A stretch of 57,784 nt of DNA, from the NCBI RefSeq assembly GCF_008016795.1, contig NZ_SDIK01000054.1, positions 1 to 57,784 on the forward strand. Reading direction: 5' to 3'. The stretch is from Prevotella brunnea (GTDB lineage Bacteria > Bacteroidota > Bacteroidia > Bacteroidales > Bacteroidaceae). Positions 44,684-54,669 of the stretch are shown here, piece after piece; position 1 is the first letter of the stretch, and each line of letters begins with the position of its first letter. The notes under the pieces are model-generated. The model ran no database searches. It was not told the DNA's origin and worked only from the letters and a program-made list of their open reading frames with translations. The translations under genes were made by a program, and so were the position numbers.

Positions 44684-45793
44684 ATGGCAGAAAACAACAT
44701 ATTAGAGAAATTAGATGGTCTCGAAGCCAGATTTGAAGAAGTTTCCACTCTCATTACCGACCCGGAAGTGATTGCAGATCAGGAGAGATATGTTAAACTC
44801 ACAAAGGAATATAAAGAACTTAACGACATCATGAATGCTCGTAAGCGATACATAACTTGCCTGACAACCATTAAAGAAGCCAAAGATATTCTCGCCAACG
44901 AGAGCGATCCGGACATGAAGGAAATGGCAAGGATGGAACTAAACGAGAACGAAGAACTGCGCCCTGACTTGGAAGAAGAGATAAAGTTGCTTCTTGTGCC
45001 CAAAGATCCTGAAGACGATAAAAATGTACAGATGGAGGTTAGAGCCGGAACCGGTGGAGACGAGGCGGCTCTCTTTGCCGGCGACCTTTTCAGTATGTAT
45101 AAGAAATACTGCGACAAGAAAGGATGGACATTGTCGGTAACAGCTGCTTCGGAAGGTGCAGTGGGAGGTTTCAAGGAAATCGACTTTGCCATTTCAGGAG
45201 ATGGGGTTTACGGTGTGCTGAAATACGAATCAGGAGTTCATCGAGTTCAACGCGTCCCAGCCACAGAAACCCAAGGTAGAATGCACACATCGGCTGCCAC
45301 GGTGGCAGTATTGCCTGAAGCTGATAAATTTGAAGTGAACATCAATGAAGGCGATATAAAATGGGATACGTTCCGTTCGAGTGGTGCCGGTGGACAGAAC
45401 GTAAACAAGGTAGAATCAGGCGTGCGCCTACGTTATCCGTGGAAAAACCCTAACACGGGTGAAGTGGAGGAAATCTTGATAGAATGTACTGAAACACGCG
45501 ATCAACCGAAGAACAAAGAAAGAGCATTGTCGAGACTGCGCACTTTCATCTACGACAGGGAGCATCAAAAATATGTAAACGATATCGCCACCCGACGCAA
45601 GAGCCTTGTCTCTACAGGTGATCGCTCAGCTAAAATCAGAACATACAACTATCCGCAAGGTAGGGTTACAGACCATAGAATTGGTTATACAACGCATGAT
45701 TTGCAAGGTTTCATGAATGGAGACATTCAAGACATGATTGACGCATTGACCGTTGCAGAAAATGCAGAAAAACTAAAAGAATCGGAACTATAA
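44684..45793 (+). CDS. prfA: Peptide chain release factor 1
   Basis: The 369-residue protein recognises UAA and UAG stop codons. The codon-reading tripeptide PAT (192-194) marks it as RF1 rather than RF2, and the catalytic GGQ is at 236-238 within RSSGAGGQNVNKVESGVR. The length and the N-terminal coiled coil (residues 1-110) are typical. It is 14 bp after purM and is followed by a terminator before pyrF. Confidence 0.97.
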   Translation: MAENNILEKLDGLEARFEEVSTLITDPEVIADQERYVKLTKEYKELNDIMNARKRYITCLTTIKEAKDILANESDPDMKEMARMELNENEELRPDLEEEIKLLLVPKDPEDDKNVQMEVRAGTGGDEAALFAGDLFSMYKKYCDKKGWTLSVTAASEGAVGGFKEIDFAISGDGVYGVLKYESGVHRVQRVPATETQGRMHTSAATVAVLPEADKFEVNINEGDIKWDTFRSSGAGGQNVNKVESGVRLRYPWKNPNTGEVEEILIECTETRDQPKNKERALSRLRTFIYDREHQKYVNDIATRRKSLVSTGDRSAKIRTYNYPQGRVTDHRIGYTTHDLQGFMNGDIQDMIDALTVAENAEKLKESEL

Positions 45794-45803
45794 TCATTAA
45801 CCT

Positions 45804-45838
45804 CTCTCATCTTTTCATTAAGATGGGAGATATTTTTA
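45804..45838 (+). terminator. Rho-independent terminator after prfA
   Basis: CTCTCATCTT (45804-45813) pairs with AAGATGGGAG (45820-45829) with one G-T wobble, followed by ATTTTTA. It ends the purM-prfA transcript just 5 bp before the pyrF start, so pyrF may depend on read-through or an unseen promoter. Confidence 0.7.
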
Positions 45839-45842
45839 TATT

Positions 45843-46664
45843 ATGAACAGAAAACAATTAGTTGAACACATCTTTACGAAGAAAACCTTTTTGTGTGTAG
45901 GTTTAGATACCGACTTGAACAAGGTTCCTGCATTTATTTTAAAGAATGAAGATCCAATATTCACATTTAACAAACGCATCATTGACGCAACCGCTCCTTA
46001 TTGCATCGCCTATAAACCCAATTTGGCGTTTTACGAATGCTACGGATTGAAGGGGATGCATGCTTTTGAGAAGACAATTCAATATTTGAAATCTAACTAT
46101 CCGAATCATTTTATCATCGCTGATGCTAAACGGGGAGACATTGGGAATACATCGAGAATGTATGCTCAAACATTCTTTGGAGAATATGACATCGATTCCG
46201 TTACCGTAGCTCCTTATATGGGAGAGGACTCCGTAAAGCCTTTCCTCGAATATGATAACAAATGGGTGGTATTGTTGGCTTTGACCAGCAACAAAGGAAG
46301 CAAGGATTTTCAATTTTTGGAAGACAAAAAAGGAACTCGACTTTTCGAACACGTTCTGACAAAATCTCAAGAATGGGGAACACCTGACAATCTCATGTAT
46401 GTGGTAGGTGCCACTCAAGGACGTTTGTTTGAAAACATAAGAAGATTTGTTCCGGATAATTTCCTTTTAGTGCCGGGAGTTGGCGCACAAGGAGGAAGTC
46501 TGCAAGAAGTCTGCAAATATGGAATAACAAAAGATTGCGGACTAATCGTAAATTCCTCAAGGGGAATAATCTATGCTGATAATGGCGAGAGCTTTGCCGA
46601 AGAAGCTGCCAAGAAAGCTAAAGAATTGCAAGAAGAAATGGAAAAAGAACTTGCAAGACTTTGA
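45843..46664 (+). CDS. pyrF: Orotidine 5'-phosphate decarboxylase, long type
   Basis: The 273-residue enzyme converts OMP to UMP. The catalytic tetrad motif is in [14 protein letters not shown] (Asp94, Lys96, Asp99), with LDTDLNKVP at the start and [14 protein letters not shown] as the phosphate-binding loop. Its length places it in the longer subfamily found in Bacteroidota and actinobacteria, not the 230-residue E. coli type. It starts immediately after the prfA terminator and precedes the HD hydrolase by 48 bp. Confidence 0.95.
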   Translation: MNRKQLVEHIFTKKTFLCVGLDTDLNKVPAFILKNEDPIFTFNKRIIDATAPYCIAYKPNLAFYECYGLKGMHAFEKTIQYLKSNYPNHFIIADAKRGDIGNTSRMYAQTFFGEYDIDSVTVAPYMGEDSVKPFLEYDNKWVVLLALTSNKGSKDFQFLEDKKGTRLFEHVLTKSQEWGTPDNLMYVVGATQGRLFENIRRFVPDNFLLVPGVGAQGGSLQEVCKYGITKDCGLIVNSSRGIIYADNGESFAEEAAKKAKELQEEMEKELARL

Positions 46665-46712
46665 CTTTCAAAGGCTCGTATTCTGTTTTGAACCACGGCA
46701 TCACCTTTAACA

Positions 46713-47933
46713 ATGAACGATAACAAAATAATCAGCGACCCGGTTTTTGGCTTTATACGAATACCAAGAGGAATTCTACTTGATATTATTAAGCATCCGC
46801 TGATGCAACGGCTCTCAAGAATCAAACAACTCGGAGTAACTTCCGTTGTTTATCCGGGTGCTCAACACACAAGGTTTCAACACTCATTAGGTGCTTTCCA
46901 TCTGATGGGTGAGGCTATATTATCGCTTCAGCAAAAAGGTGTATTCATTTTCGACAGTGAGGCAGAAGCCGTTCAAGCAGCTATCCTCATGCACGATATA
47001 GGGCATGGTCCGTTCTCTCATGTTCTTGAAAACACATTGATTCAAGGAATATCGCACGAGGAAATATCACTCATGATGATGGACTATATTAATAAGGATA
47101 TGAATGGAGAGCTGTGTTTGGCAATAAAAATTTTTAAGGACGAGTATCCCAAACGTTTCCTGCACCAACTTATTAGCAGTCAGCTGGATATGGATAGACT
47201 GGATTATCTTAGGAGGGATAGCTTCTTTACCGGCGTAACGGAAGGAAATATAGGGTCGGCAAGAATTATCAAGATGCTGAATGTGGTGAACGACGCACTT
47301 GTGGTGGAACAAAAAGGAATTTATTCCATTGAGAACTATCTCACCACAAGACGCTTGATGTATTGGCAGGTCTATTTGCACAAAACAGCCGTTGGATATG
47401 AAAAGATTCTTATCAACACATTGTTGCGAGCCAAGGAGTTGGTAAGAAAAGGGAAAGAACTCTTTGCCTCCCCATCGCTTCAGTTCTTTCTTGAAAATGA
47501 TGTTGATACCAATTTCTTTCATCAGAATTCGGAAGCACTTCAAAATTATATTGAATTGGACGATAACGACCTTTGGTCCGCGCTGAAAGTTTGGAAGAAC
47601 AATGAGGATACTGTCTTATCTACTCTTGCCTCTGACTTTATTAATCGAAAATTATTTAAGGTTGAGATACATGAAGGACCTATTTCGAAATACGCCATCG
47701 AAGAACAAAGACATAAACTCTGCAGTGCACTCAACTTAGATTACGAGGATACAAAGTACTTGGTGTGTAATGACACAATTCAAAAAGACATGTACGACAT
47801 TAACGACGATCACATAAGCATCCTATCAAAAGATGGTCAACTAAAAGATATTACAGAAGCTTCTGAAATTCTTAATATTGATCTTCTATCAAAAAAAATT
47901 CGCAAATATTACTTATGTTATCATAGAATATGA
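46713..47933 (+). CDS. HD domain phosphohydrolase
   Basis: The 406-residue protein has an HD-type metal site, with His57 in HTRFQHSLG, His94 and Asp95 in HDIGHGPFSH, and a later Asp in the QLDMDRLDYLRRDS block. This pattern is of the dNTPase/SAMHD1-like group, which hydrolyses (d)NTPs. In Bacteroidales it usually stands before lpxD, as here. Substrate is not known. It is preceded by pyrF, with 48 bp of spacer and no clear promoter box, and followed by 43 bp containing the lpxD promoter. Confidence 0.88.
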   Translation: MNDNKIISDPVFGFIRIPRGILLDIIKHPLMQRLSRIKQLGVTSVVYPGAQHTRFQHSLGAFHLMGEAILSLQQKGVFIFDSEAEAVQAAILMHDIGHGPFSHVLENTLIQGISHEEISLMMMDYINKDMNGELCLAIKIFKDEYPKRFLHQLISSQLDMDRLDYLRRDSFFTGVTEGNIGSARIIKMLNVVNDALVVEQKGIYSIENYLTTRRLMYWQVYLHKTAVGYEKILINTLLRAKELVRKGKELFASPSLQFFLENDVDTNFFHQNSEALQNYIELDDNDLWSALKVWKNNEDTVLSTLASDFINRKLFKVEIHEGPISKYAIEEQRHKLCSALNLDYEDTKYLVCNDTIQKDMYDINDDHISILSKDGQLKDITEASEILNIDLLSKKIRKYYLCYHRI

Positions 47934-47944
47934 CAAAAGTTTGT

Positions 47945-47952
47945 TATCTTTG
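47945..47952 (+). promoter_or_regulatory. -7 box of the lpxD operon
   Basis: TATCTTTGC lies 24 bp before the ATG at 47977. It is probably the start of the seven-gene lpxD to lipoprotein unit. No TTTG was seen at the ideal upstream spacing. Confidence 0.6.
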
Positions 47953-47976
47953 CAAAATTAAGCACAAACAGTAATA

Positions 47977-49017
47977 ATGGAATTTACCGCAAAGCAAATC
48001 GCACAATTCATACAAGGACGCATAGAAGGAGACGAAAATGCGCGTATCAATTCTTTCGCGAAAATAGAGGATGGAAAGAAAGGTGATATATCATTCTTGG
48101 CAAATCCCAAATATACGCACTACCTCTACGAAACTGACAGCACCATTGTTTTGGTGGATGAAGACATCAAAACAGAGAAACCGACCACTACCACGCTAAT
48201 TCGTGTAAAAAACGCAAGAGATTGTGTAGCAAGACTATTACAACTCTATGAGAGTATGAAGCCTAAGAAACAAGGTATTGATCCTTTGGCGTTTATCTCA
48301 CCAAAAGCAAAAATTGGTAACAATGTATATATAGGGGCGTTTGCATACGTTGGGGATAACACGATTGTTGGCGATGGAGCACAAATCTACCCACACGCAA
48401 CCGTGATGGACAATTGCACATTGGGAAACAATTGCATCATATATCCGAATGTCAGCATTTATCATGAATGCAAGTTGGGTAACAATGTCATCATTCACTC
48501 CGGAGCTGTAATCGGTGCCGATGGCTTTGGTTTTGCCCCTAACCACGAAAACAACAACTACGATAAAATCCCACAAATAGGAATAGTAACCATAGAAGAT
48601 AATGTTGAGATAGGTGCGAATACTTGCATAGACCGCTCAACGATGGGAAGCACCTATCTGCGCAAAGGAGTTAAGATAGATAACCTTGTTCAAATAGCCC
48701 ACAACAATGACATAGGGGAAAATACAGTCATGAGTGCTCAAGTGGGCATCGCAGGCTCAACCAAAGTTGGGCAATGGTGTATGTTCGGAGGACAGGTGGG
48801 AATAGCCGGTCATATTGAAATTGGCGACAAAGTTTTTCTCGGTGCGCAATCCGGAGTTCCCGGTAACCTCAAAAGCAATCAAACGCTGATAGGAACTCCT
48901 CCCATGGAATCAAAGCCATATTTCAAGTCTCAAGCAATATTCAGAAAACTACCTGAAATGTACAAACAACTAAATGCTTTACAAAAAGAAATAGAAGAAC
49001 TGAAAAAGAATAAGTAA
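47977..49017 (+). CDS. lpxD: UDP-3-O-acyl-glucosamine N-acyltransferase
   Basis: The 346-residue protein adds the second hydroxyacyl chain in lipid A synthesis. An N-terminal uridine-binding domain ([13 protein letters not shown]..., to about residue 105) is followed by a left-handed beta helix of hexapeptide repeats ([27 protein letters not shown]...). The catalytic-region sequence [21 protein letters not shown] is clear, and a C-terminal helix follows. It is the first gene of the envelope operon, 6 bp before the lpxC-fabZ fusion. Confidence 0.95.
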   Translation: MEFTAKQIAQFIQGRIEGDENARINSFAKIEDGKKGDISFLANPKYTHYLYETDSTIVLVDEDIKTEKPTTTTLIRVKNARDCVARLLQLYESMKPKKQGIDPLAFISPKAKIGNNVYIGAFAYVGDNTIVGDGAQIYPHATVMDNCTLGNNCIIYPNVSIYHECKLGNNVIIHSGAVIGADGFGFAPNHENNNYDKIPQIGIVTIEDNVEIGANTCIDRSTMGSTYLRKGVKIDNLVQIAHNNDIGENTVMSAQVGIAGSTKVGQWCMFGGQVGIAGHIEIGDKVFLGAQSGVPGNLKSNQTLIGTPPMESKPYFKSQAIFRKLPEMYKQLNALQKEIEELKKNK

Positions 49018-49023
49018 CTGATA

Positions 49024-50409
49024 ATGGAAACTACAAAGCAGAAAACGCTCAAGGGAAGTTTCTCTCTCTTCGGCAAAGGATTACACACGGGATACAGCCT
49101 GACAATTACCTTTAATCCTGCACCGGATAATACAGGCTACAAAATCCAACGAATAGATTTAGATAATCAGCCCATCATAGACGCAGTTGCGGAAAACGTG
49201 ATTGACACTCAAAGGGGAACAGTCATCGCTCGCGGAGATGTTCGTGTAAGTACTATTGAGCATGGCATGGCTGCTCTATATGCTATGGGTATTGACAACT
49301 GCCTCATACAAATAAACGGTCCGGAATTTCCTATCTTGGATGGGTCATCAGCCAAATATGTAGAAAAGATTAAAGAAGTTGGCATCGTTGAGCAAAAAGC
49401 CCCTAAAGACTACTACATCATACGCAAAAAGATTGAAATCAAGGATGGAGATTCCGTCATTACAATATTTCCCGATGAACAATTCTCTATCACGGCGATG
49501 TGTTCTTTTGAATCGAAGTTCATAAGCAGCCAATTCGCAACTTTGGACAGTATAGATGAATTTGCTTCAGAAATAGCTCCGGCACGAACTTTTGTCTTTG
49601 TAAGAGACATTATGCCATTACTGAAAGCTGACATGATCAAAGGAGGGGATCTTGACAATGCGATTGTAATCTACGAAAAACAAGTAGAGCAAGAAAGATT
49701 AAACCAATTGGCAGACCTGCTTAAAGTGCAGCGTATCGATGCCAATGCCATAGGATATATTCAGCACAAACCACTAATGTGGGACAATGAATGTACCAGA
49801 CACAAACTGCTTGATATCATTGGCGATGTAGCTTTAATCGGTAAGCCTATCAAGGGGCGTATTGTAGCTACCCGACCGGGGCACACTGTCAATAATAAAT
49901 TTTCAAGACTCTTACGCAGAGAAATACGCAAACATGAAATCCAAGCTCCAATTTACGACCCAAATGAAGAACCACTGATGGACAATATCCGCATCAGGGA
50001 GTTACTCCCCCACAGATACCCCATGCAGCTGGTTGATAAAATAATCGCGATGGGCTCCACCAGTATTGTAGGCGTAAAGAACGTAACAAGCAACGAAATG
50101 TTCTTTCAGGGACACTTTCCACAAGAACCGGTAATGCCCGGTGTTCTCCAAATAGAAGCCATGGCACAATGTGGCGGAATCTTGGTGTTATCGCAAGTAG
50201 AGGAACCGGAGCGATGGTCAACCTATTTCTTAAAGATTGATGATGTAAAATTCAGAAAGAAAGTTGTCCCGGGCGACACGTTACTTTTCAGAGTAGAATT
50301 GTTATCTCCGGTAAGACATGGCATCAGCTCAATGAAGGGCTATATGTTTGTAGGCGATCAAGTTGTTGCGGAGTCTTCTTTCACAGCTCAAATTGTTAAA
50401 AACAAATAA
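49024..50409 (+). CDS. lpxC/fabZ: Bifunctional LpxC deacetylase / FabZ hydroxyacyl-ACP dehydratase
   Basis: The 461-residue chain is a fusion. Residues 1 to about 300 are LpxC, the zinc deacetylase for the committed step of lipid A synthesis: HTG at 21, STIEHGMAAL with zinc ligand His80, and TRHKLLDIIGD with His260. Residues from about 319 are FabZ, the dehydratase of fatty-acid elongation: LPHRYPMQLVDKI, then QGHFPQEPVMPGVLQIEAMAQ with His364 and Glu378. The fusion is characteristic of Bacteroidota and couples fatty-acid and lipid A supply. It lies between lpxD (6 bp) and lpxA (10 bp). Confidence 0.96.
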   Translation: METTKQKTLKGSFSLFGKGLHTGYSLTITFNPAPDNTGYKIQRIDLDNQPIIDAVAENVIDTQRGTVIARGDVRVSTIEHGMAALYAMGIDNCLIQINGPEFPILDGSSAKYVEKIKEVGIVEQKAPKDYYIIRKKIEIKDGDSVITIFPDEQFSITAMCSFESKFISSQFATLDSIDEFASEIAPARTFVFVRDIMPLLKADMIKGGDLDNAIVIYEKQVEQERLNQLADLLKVQRIDANAIGYIQHKPLMWDNECTRHKLLDIIGDVALIGKPIKGRIVATRPGHTVNNKFSRLLRREIRKHEIQAPIYDPNEEPLMDNIRIRELLPHRYPMQLVDKIIAMGSTSIVGVKNVTSNEMFFQGHFPQEPVMPGVLQIEAMAQCGGILVLSQVEEPERWSTYFLKIDDVKFRKKVVPGDTLLFRVELLSPVRHGISSMKGYMFVGDQVVAESSFTAQIVKNK

Positions 50410-50419
50410 AAGCCCCAAA

Positions 50420-51190
50420 ATGAACAAAATAAGCCCAATGGCATTTATTCACCCAAATGCCCAACTTGGAGAAAACAACATTATCGGTCCCTTTTGTTAC
50501 ATAGATGATAATACCATCCTCGGCGATAACAATATACTCCAAAACAGTGTAACCATCAACTATGGTGCAAGGATTGGGGATGGCAATGAATTCTTTCCGG
50601 GTGCAAGTATTTCCACAAAACCACAAGACTTAAAGTTTCAAGGTGAAGATACAATTTGCGAAATTGGCAACCACAACTCTATCCGTGAGAATGTTACCAT
50701 ATCGCGGGGTACCGCCTCCAAAGGAACAACGATTGTTGGCGATTATAATCTTTTCATGGAAAACATGCACATCGCTCACGATTGTATCATAGGCTCGCAC
50801 ATCATTGTGGGAAACTCCACGAAATTCGCAGGAGAAGTAACAATAGATGATTTTGCAGTTATCTCCGCAGCTGTTCTTTGCCATCAGTTCTGCAAAATTG
50901 GCAGAAACGTAATGATTCAAGGTGGAAGCAGATTTTCGCAAGACATACCTCCATACATTTTAGCGGGCAGAGACCCCATAAGATATACCGGTATCAATAT
51001 CATCGGGCTTCGCCGGAGGGGATTTAGCAAAGAACAAATCGACCAAATACATAACGCATATCGTATTCTGTACAGCGAAGGCACAAGAGCAGAGAATATG
51101 CAGAAGATAAAAGACACCATGGAACTGACGCAAGAAGTAAAAAATATTATCGACTTTGTGGAAACTTCCGAACGAGGAATCATTAAATAG
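50420..51190 (+). CDS. lpxA: UDP-N-acetylglucosamine O-acyltransferase
   Basis: The 256-residue enzyme catalyses the first step of lipid A synthesis. A hexapeptide-repeat beta helix (NAQLGENNIIGPFCYI onward) and the catalytic-region MENMHIAHDCIIGSH are clear, as is the C-terminal helical domain with RRRGFSKEQIDQIHNAY. The frame extends 19 codons upstream inside the fabZ end, but the family starts at MNKISPMAFIHPNA, as chosen. The 3' end abuts the miaA start. Confidence 0.95.
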   Translation: MNKISPMAFIHPNAQLGENNIIGPFCYIDDNTILGDNNILQNSVTINYGARIGDGNEFFPGASISTKPQDLKFQGEDTICEIGNHNSIRENVTISRGTASKGTTIVGDYNLFMENMHIAHDCIIGSHIIVGNSTKFAGEVTIDDFAVISAAVLCHQFCKIGRNVMIQGGSRFSQDIPPYILAGRDPIRYTGINIIGLRRRGFSKEQIDQIHNAYRILYSEGTRAENMQKIKDTMELTQEVKNIIDFVETSERGIIK

Positions 51191-51197
51191 CATACGA

Positions 51198-52112
51198 TTG
51201 GAGCCACAGACCCTGATAGTTGTAACCGGTCCCACCGGTGTGGGAAAGACCGATTTGGTACTGGAAGTGGCTGAAAGCCTAAACATTCCAATTATAAATG
51301 CCGATTCAAGACAGATTTATGCCGAGCTGCCAATAGGTACCGCAGCACCAACAAAAGAACAATTGGCAAAAGTAAAACATTATTTTGTTGGAAATCTTCA
51401 TATTACCGATTATTTCTCGGCGAGTTTATATGAAGAAAAGGTATTGGAACTGATGGCTCAACAACCACAAACGTCTTTCATCCTTAGTGGCGGTTCCATG
51501 ATGTACATTGATGCGGTTTGCAACAGCATAGACGAAATGCCCACGATAAGTGATGCGGTTCGAACCGAAATGAAACGGAGACTTGAAAAAGAAGGATTAG
51601 AAACTCTTGTCGATGAATTAAAATCCCTCGACTATGAACATTGGAAAATTGTTGATCGGAAAAACCCGAGAAGAGTAATTCACGCATTGGAGATTTGTCA
51701 TCAGTCAGGCACGACATACACCTCTTTTCGCAAAAGAAAGAAAAAAAAGCGTCCTTTCAAAATTATCAAGATAGGTCTGAACAGACCACGAGAAGAGTTA
51801 TATGCCCGAATCAATCAAAGAACCCGCAACATGATTGCTGAAGGACTGATAAAAGAGGCTTTGAACGTTTATTCTTACCGACATCTCAATGCGCTCAACA
51901 CTGTGGGATACAAAGAAATGTTTGATTACCTTGACGGGCTGACCACTTTGGATGAAGCAATTCTCAAAATTCAAAGCAATACACGAAGATATGCGAGAAA
52001 ACAGCTCACATGGTTAAAAAAAGACACTTCCATGAGATGGTTTGAACCAAACGACGTTGAAGAATTGTTAAACTACATTACAAATAATCTTTCTTCATAC
52101 CAAATCCATTAA
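51198..52112 (+). CDS. miaA: tRNA dimethylallyltransferase
   Basis: MiaA adds a dimethylallyl group to A37 of tRNAs reading UNN codons. The P-loop GPTGVGKTDL, INADSRQIY, GGSMMYIDAV and the C-terminal RRYARKQLTWLKKD are all present. No ATG start is available: the frame begins at TTG 51156, overlapping lpxA by 35 bp, while the TTG at 51198 lies just after the lpxA stop. I prefer 51198, since family members begin close to the P-loop, but the longer version is possible. This gives 304 residues. It lies in the envelope operon, an order common in Bacteroidales. Confidence 0.85.
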   Translation: MEPQTLIVVTGPTGVGKTDLVLEVAESLNIPIINADSRQIYAELPIGTAAPTKEQLAKVKHYFVGNLHITDYFSASLYEEKVLELMAQQPQTSFILSGGSMMYIDAVCNSIDEMPTISDAVRTEMKRRLEKEGLETLVDELKSLDYEHWKIVDRKNPRRVIHALEICHQSGTTYTSFRKRKKKKRPFKIIKIGLNRPREELYARINQRTRNMIAEGLIKEALNVYSYRHLNALNTVGYKEMFDYLDGLTTLDEAILKIQSNTRRYARKQLTWLKKDTSMRWFEPNDVEELLNYITNNLSSYQIH

Positions 52113-52159
52113 ATTTGCATTGTAGAAAACTACTCAATGACAAGAATACGTTATAGACG

Positions 52160-54667
52160 ATGAAAGGTATTTTGAATTTCATAAAGCAATTATTTATGGG
52201 AATACGCCAATTCTTCCCTTGGTACAGGAATCTATATAAAGGCAGAAAATGGTACACTAAGACTGCTCTCGCAGTGGTGTCATTGATAGTTTGTGTCTTT
52301 TTATACTTCGGAATGGTAGATATTAACTTCTTATGGCTATTTGGAAAATCTCCGGGATTTATAGACATCAAGACACCACAAACTTTTGCCGCTTCAGAAA
52401 TTTACAGTTCAGACTCAGTATTGATAGGTAAGTTCTTCAAGGAGAATCGCTCTCCCGTGAAATATGAGGAGGTAACACCTCATTTTTGGAATGCTTTGAT
52501 TAGCACTGAGGATGAAAGATTTTACAGCCACCATGGAGTAGATTATTTAGGTTTGGCAGGTGCATTGAAAGATGCCGTTACCAAAGACGGTGCTCGCGGA
52601 GCTTCCACCATCACCCAACAGTTGGCAAAAAACATGTTCCGAGTTCGTACTCAATATTCAACCGGATTATTGGGCAAAATTCCGGGTATCAGAATGTTAA
52701 TCATGAAAAGCAAGGAATGGATAATTGCCCTCAAACTCGAACTCATCTATTCCAAGAAAGACATCTTGACGATGTATGCCAACACCGTGGATTTCGGTAA
52801 TAATGCTTATGGTATTAAGACTGCCGCAAGAACCTATTTCAACACGACGCCGGCAAAACTGACACTTGATCAGGTTGCAACACTGGTGGGAATGTTGAAA
52901 GCTACCACGTATTACAACCCCATCACCAATCCCAAGAACTCTTTGGAGAGAAGGAACACCGTTTTATACAATATGGTAACACACAACAAGTTATCAAGAA
53001 CAGAATACGATGCCATATCGAAAATACAAACGAAATTGGACGTTCACGTGGAAGAGAACTATGACGGACAAGCACTCTATTTCAGGGAATATATAGCCAA
53101 CTACTTAAAAGATTGGGCAAGCGAAAACGGCTATGACCTCTACAGCAGCGGACTTAAAATCTATACCACGATAGATACGCGTATGCAAAAATATGCGGAA
53201 GAAGCTGCCATGAAACAGATGAAAAAAATACAAAAGGACTTCAACAATCATTGGAGTGGGCAAGATCCGTGGCGAGACGAGAATGGAAAATTAGTACCCG
53301 GGTTTATCGAAAGTATCGCTGAAAAACAACCTTTCTATAAAAAGCTGTTAGAGAAATATCCCAACCAACAGGACAGCGTGCTTTATTATCTGAATAAGCC
53401 ACACACTGTTCAACTCTTTGACTACGAAAAAGGCTATATCACAAAAGAAATATCGTCATTGGATTCCATAAGGTATATGGTGAAATTCATGCACTGTTCC
53501 ATGGTGGCTATGGAGCCTCAGACCGGTGCAGTAAGAGCATGGGTGGGCGATGTGGATTTCAAGACATGGAAATACGACAAGGTAACAGCTGCCCGACAAC
53601 CGGGTTCTACCTTCAAGCTGTTTGTCTATTCGGAAGCGATGAACCAAGGACTGACACCTTGCGATAAGCGACGCGATGAATTTATCAGCATGCAGGTTCC
53701 CGATAAAAAAACAGGACTTATAAAGACATGGACTCCCGGTAATGCCAACGGAAGATATTCCGGCGATTCCGTTACGCTAAAGACAGCGTTCGCGAGAAGT
53801 ATCAATACCATCGCGGTGAGACTGGGACAGGAAATGGGAATTAAAAACATCATCAGAACCGCCCAAGACATGGGGATAAAGAGTCCGTTAGATGACGAGC
53901 CTTCGCTGGCTTTGGGATCAAGCGATGTAAACTTGCTGGAAATGGTCAATTCCTATTGCACGGTTGCCAACGATGGAGAATTTCACGAACCCGTGGTCGT
54001 AACAAAGATTGTAGATAAAGATGGAAATGAGGTCTATGTGGCACCCAACGAGACAAAACAAGTGATGCAATACAAGAGTGCTTTCTTCATGCAACAACTA
54101 TTGAAAGCCGGTATCACTGACGGCAGAGGCACGAGTCGTTCCTTGAGCCAATATATCATTGGCGATACCGATTGGGGAGGAAAAACCGGTACTACAAACA
54201 ACCACTCTGACGCTTGGTTCATGGCGGTAAGTCCCAAACTTGTTGTGGGGGCATGGGTCGGAGGAGAATATAGAAGCATCCATTTCCGAACCGGTGCGTT
54301 GGGACAAGGTTCCAAGACAGCTTTGCCCATTTGTGGTAACTTCATCTATTCCATTCTACGGGACAACAAATTCAGAAAATATCACGCAAAATGGATAAAC
54401 AATACCGACGAAATTGACGCTGAGATGTATAATTGCCAAGAGGTACAACCAAGACGCCATGAAGTTGATAGTCTTGAACTTTACCTAAGGGAAAAGAGAA
54501 AAGAGACGCAAGAATCTGATGAGGACGAAGACAATACACAAGAAAGCGAAAGCAATCCGAACATTGTACCCGAAGAAGACGCGCAACGATCGATACCTGC
54601 ACCAAATGTTCCCAAGCATCCGATGCCACCAATCACCAAGCCCAAAATAGAACCCATTGAAAACTAA
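52160..54667 (+). CDS. Penicillin-binding protein 1A (class A)
   Basis: The 835-residue bifunctional peptidoglycan synthase has an N-terminal anchor (TALAVVSLIVCVFLYFGMV). A GT51 transglycosylase domain follows, with catalytic Glu117 in STEDERFYSHHG, GASTITQQLAKN and a third family motif further on. The transpeptidase has the SxxK Ser483 in GSTFK, followed by SIN-type and KTGTT motifs. The acidic C-terminal tail (DEDEDNTQESESNPN) and final proline-rich segment are unstructured. It is 47 bp after miaA and 2 bp before the helicase gene, so it is within the same operon. Confidence 0.93.
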   Translation: MKGILNFIKQLFMGIRQFFPWYRNLYKGRKWYTKTALAVVSLIVCVFLYFGMVDINFLWLFGKSPGFIDIKTPQTFAASEIYSSDSVLIGKFFKENRSPVKYEEVTPHFWNALISTEDERFYSHHGVDYLGLAGALKDAVTKDGARGASTITQQLAKNMFRVRTQYSTGLLGKIPGIRMLIMKSKEWIIALKLELIYSKKDILTMYANTVDFGNNAYGIKTAARTYFNTTPAKLTLDQVATLVGMLKATTYYNPITNPKNSLERRNTVLYNMVTHNKLSRTEYDAISKIQTKLDVHVEENYDGQALYFREYIANYLKDWASENGYDLYSSGLKIYTTIDTRMQKYAEEAAMKQMKKIQKDFNNHWSGQDPWRDENGKLVPGFIESIAEKQPFYKKLLEKYPNQQDSVLYYLNKPHTVQLFDYEKGYITKEISSLDSIRYMVKFMHCSMVAMEPQTGAVRAWVGDVDFKTWKYDKVTAARQPGSTFKLFVYSEAMNQGLTPCDKRRDEFISMQVPDKKTGLIKTWTPGNANGRYSGDSVTLKTAFARSINTIAVRLGQEMGIKNIIRTAQDMGIKSPLDDEPSLALGSSDVNLLEMVNSYCTVANDGEFHEPVVVTKIVDKDGNEVYVAPNETKQVMQYKSAFFMQQLLKAGITDGRGTSRSLSQYIIGDTDWGGKTGTTNNHSDAWFMAVSPKLVVGAWVGGEYRSIHFRTGALGQGSKTALPICGNFIYSILRDNKFRKYHAKWINNTDEIDAEMYNCQEVQPRRHEVDSLELYLREKRKETQESDEDEDNTQESESNPNIVPEEDAQRSIPAPNVPKHPMPPITKPKIEPIEN

Positions 54668-54669
54668 TA

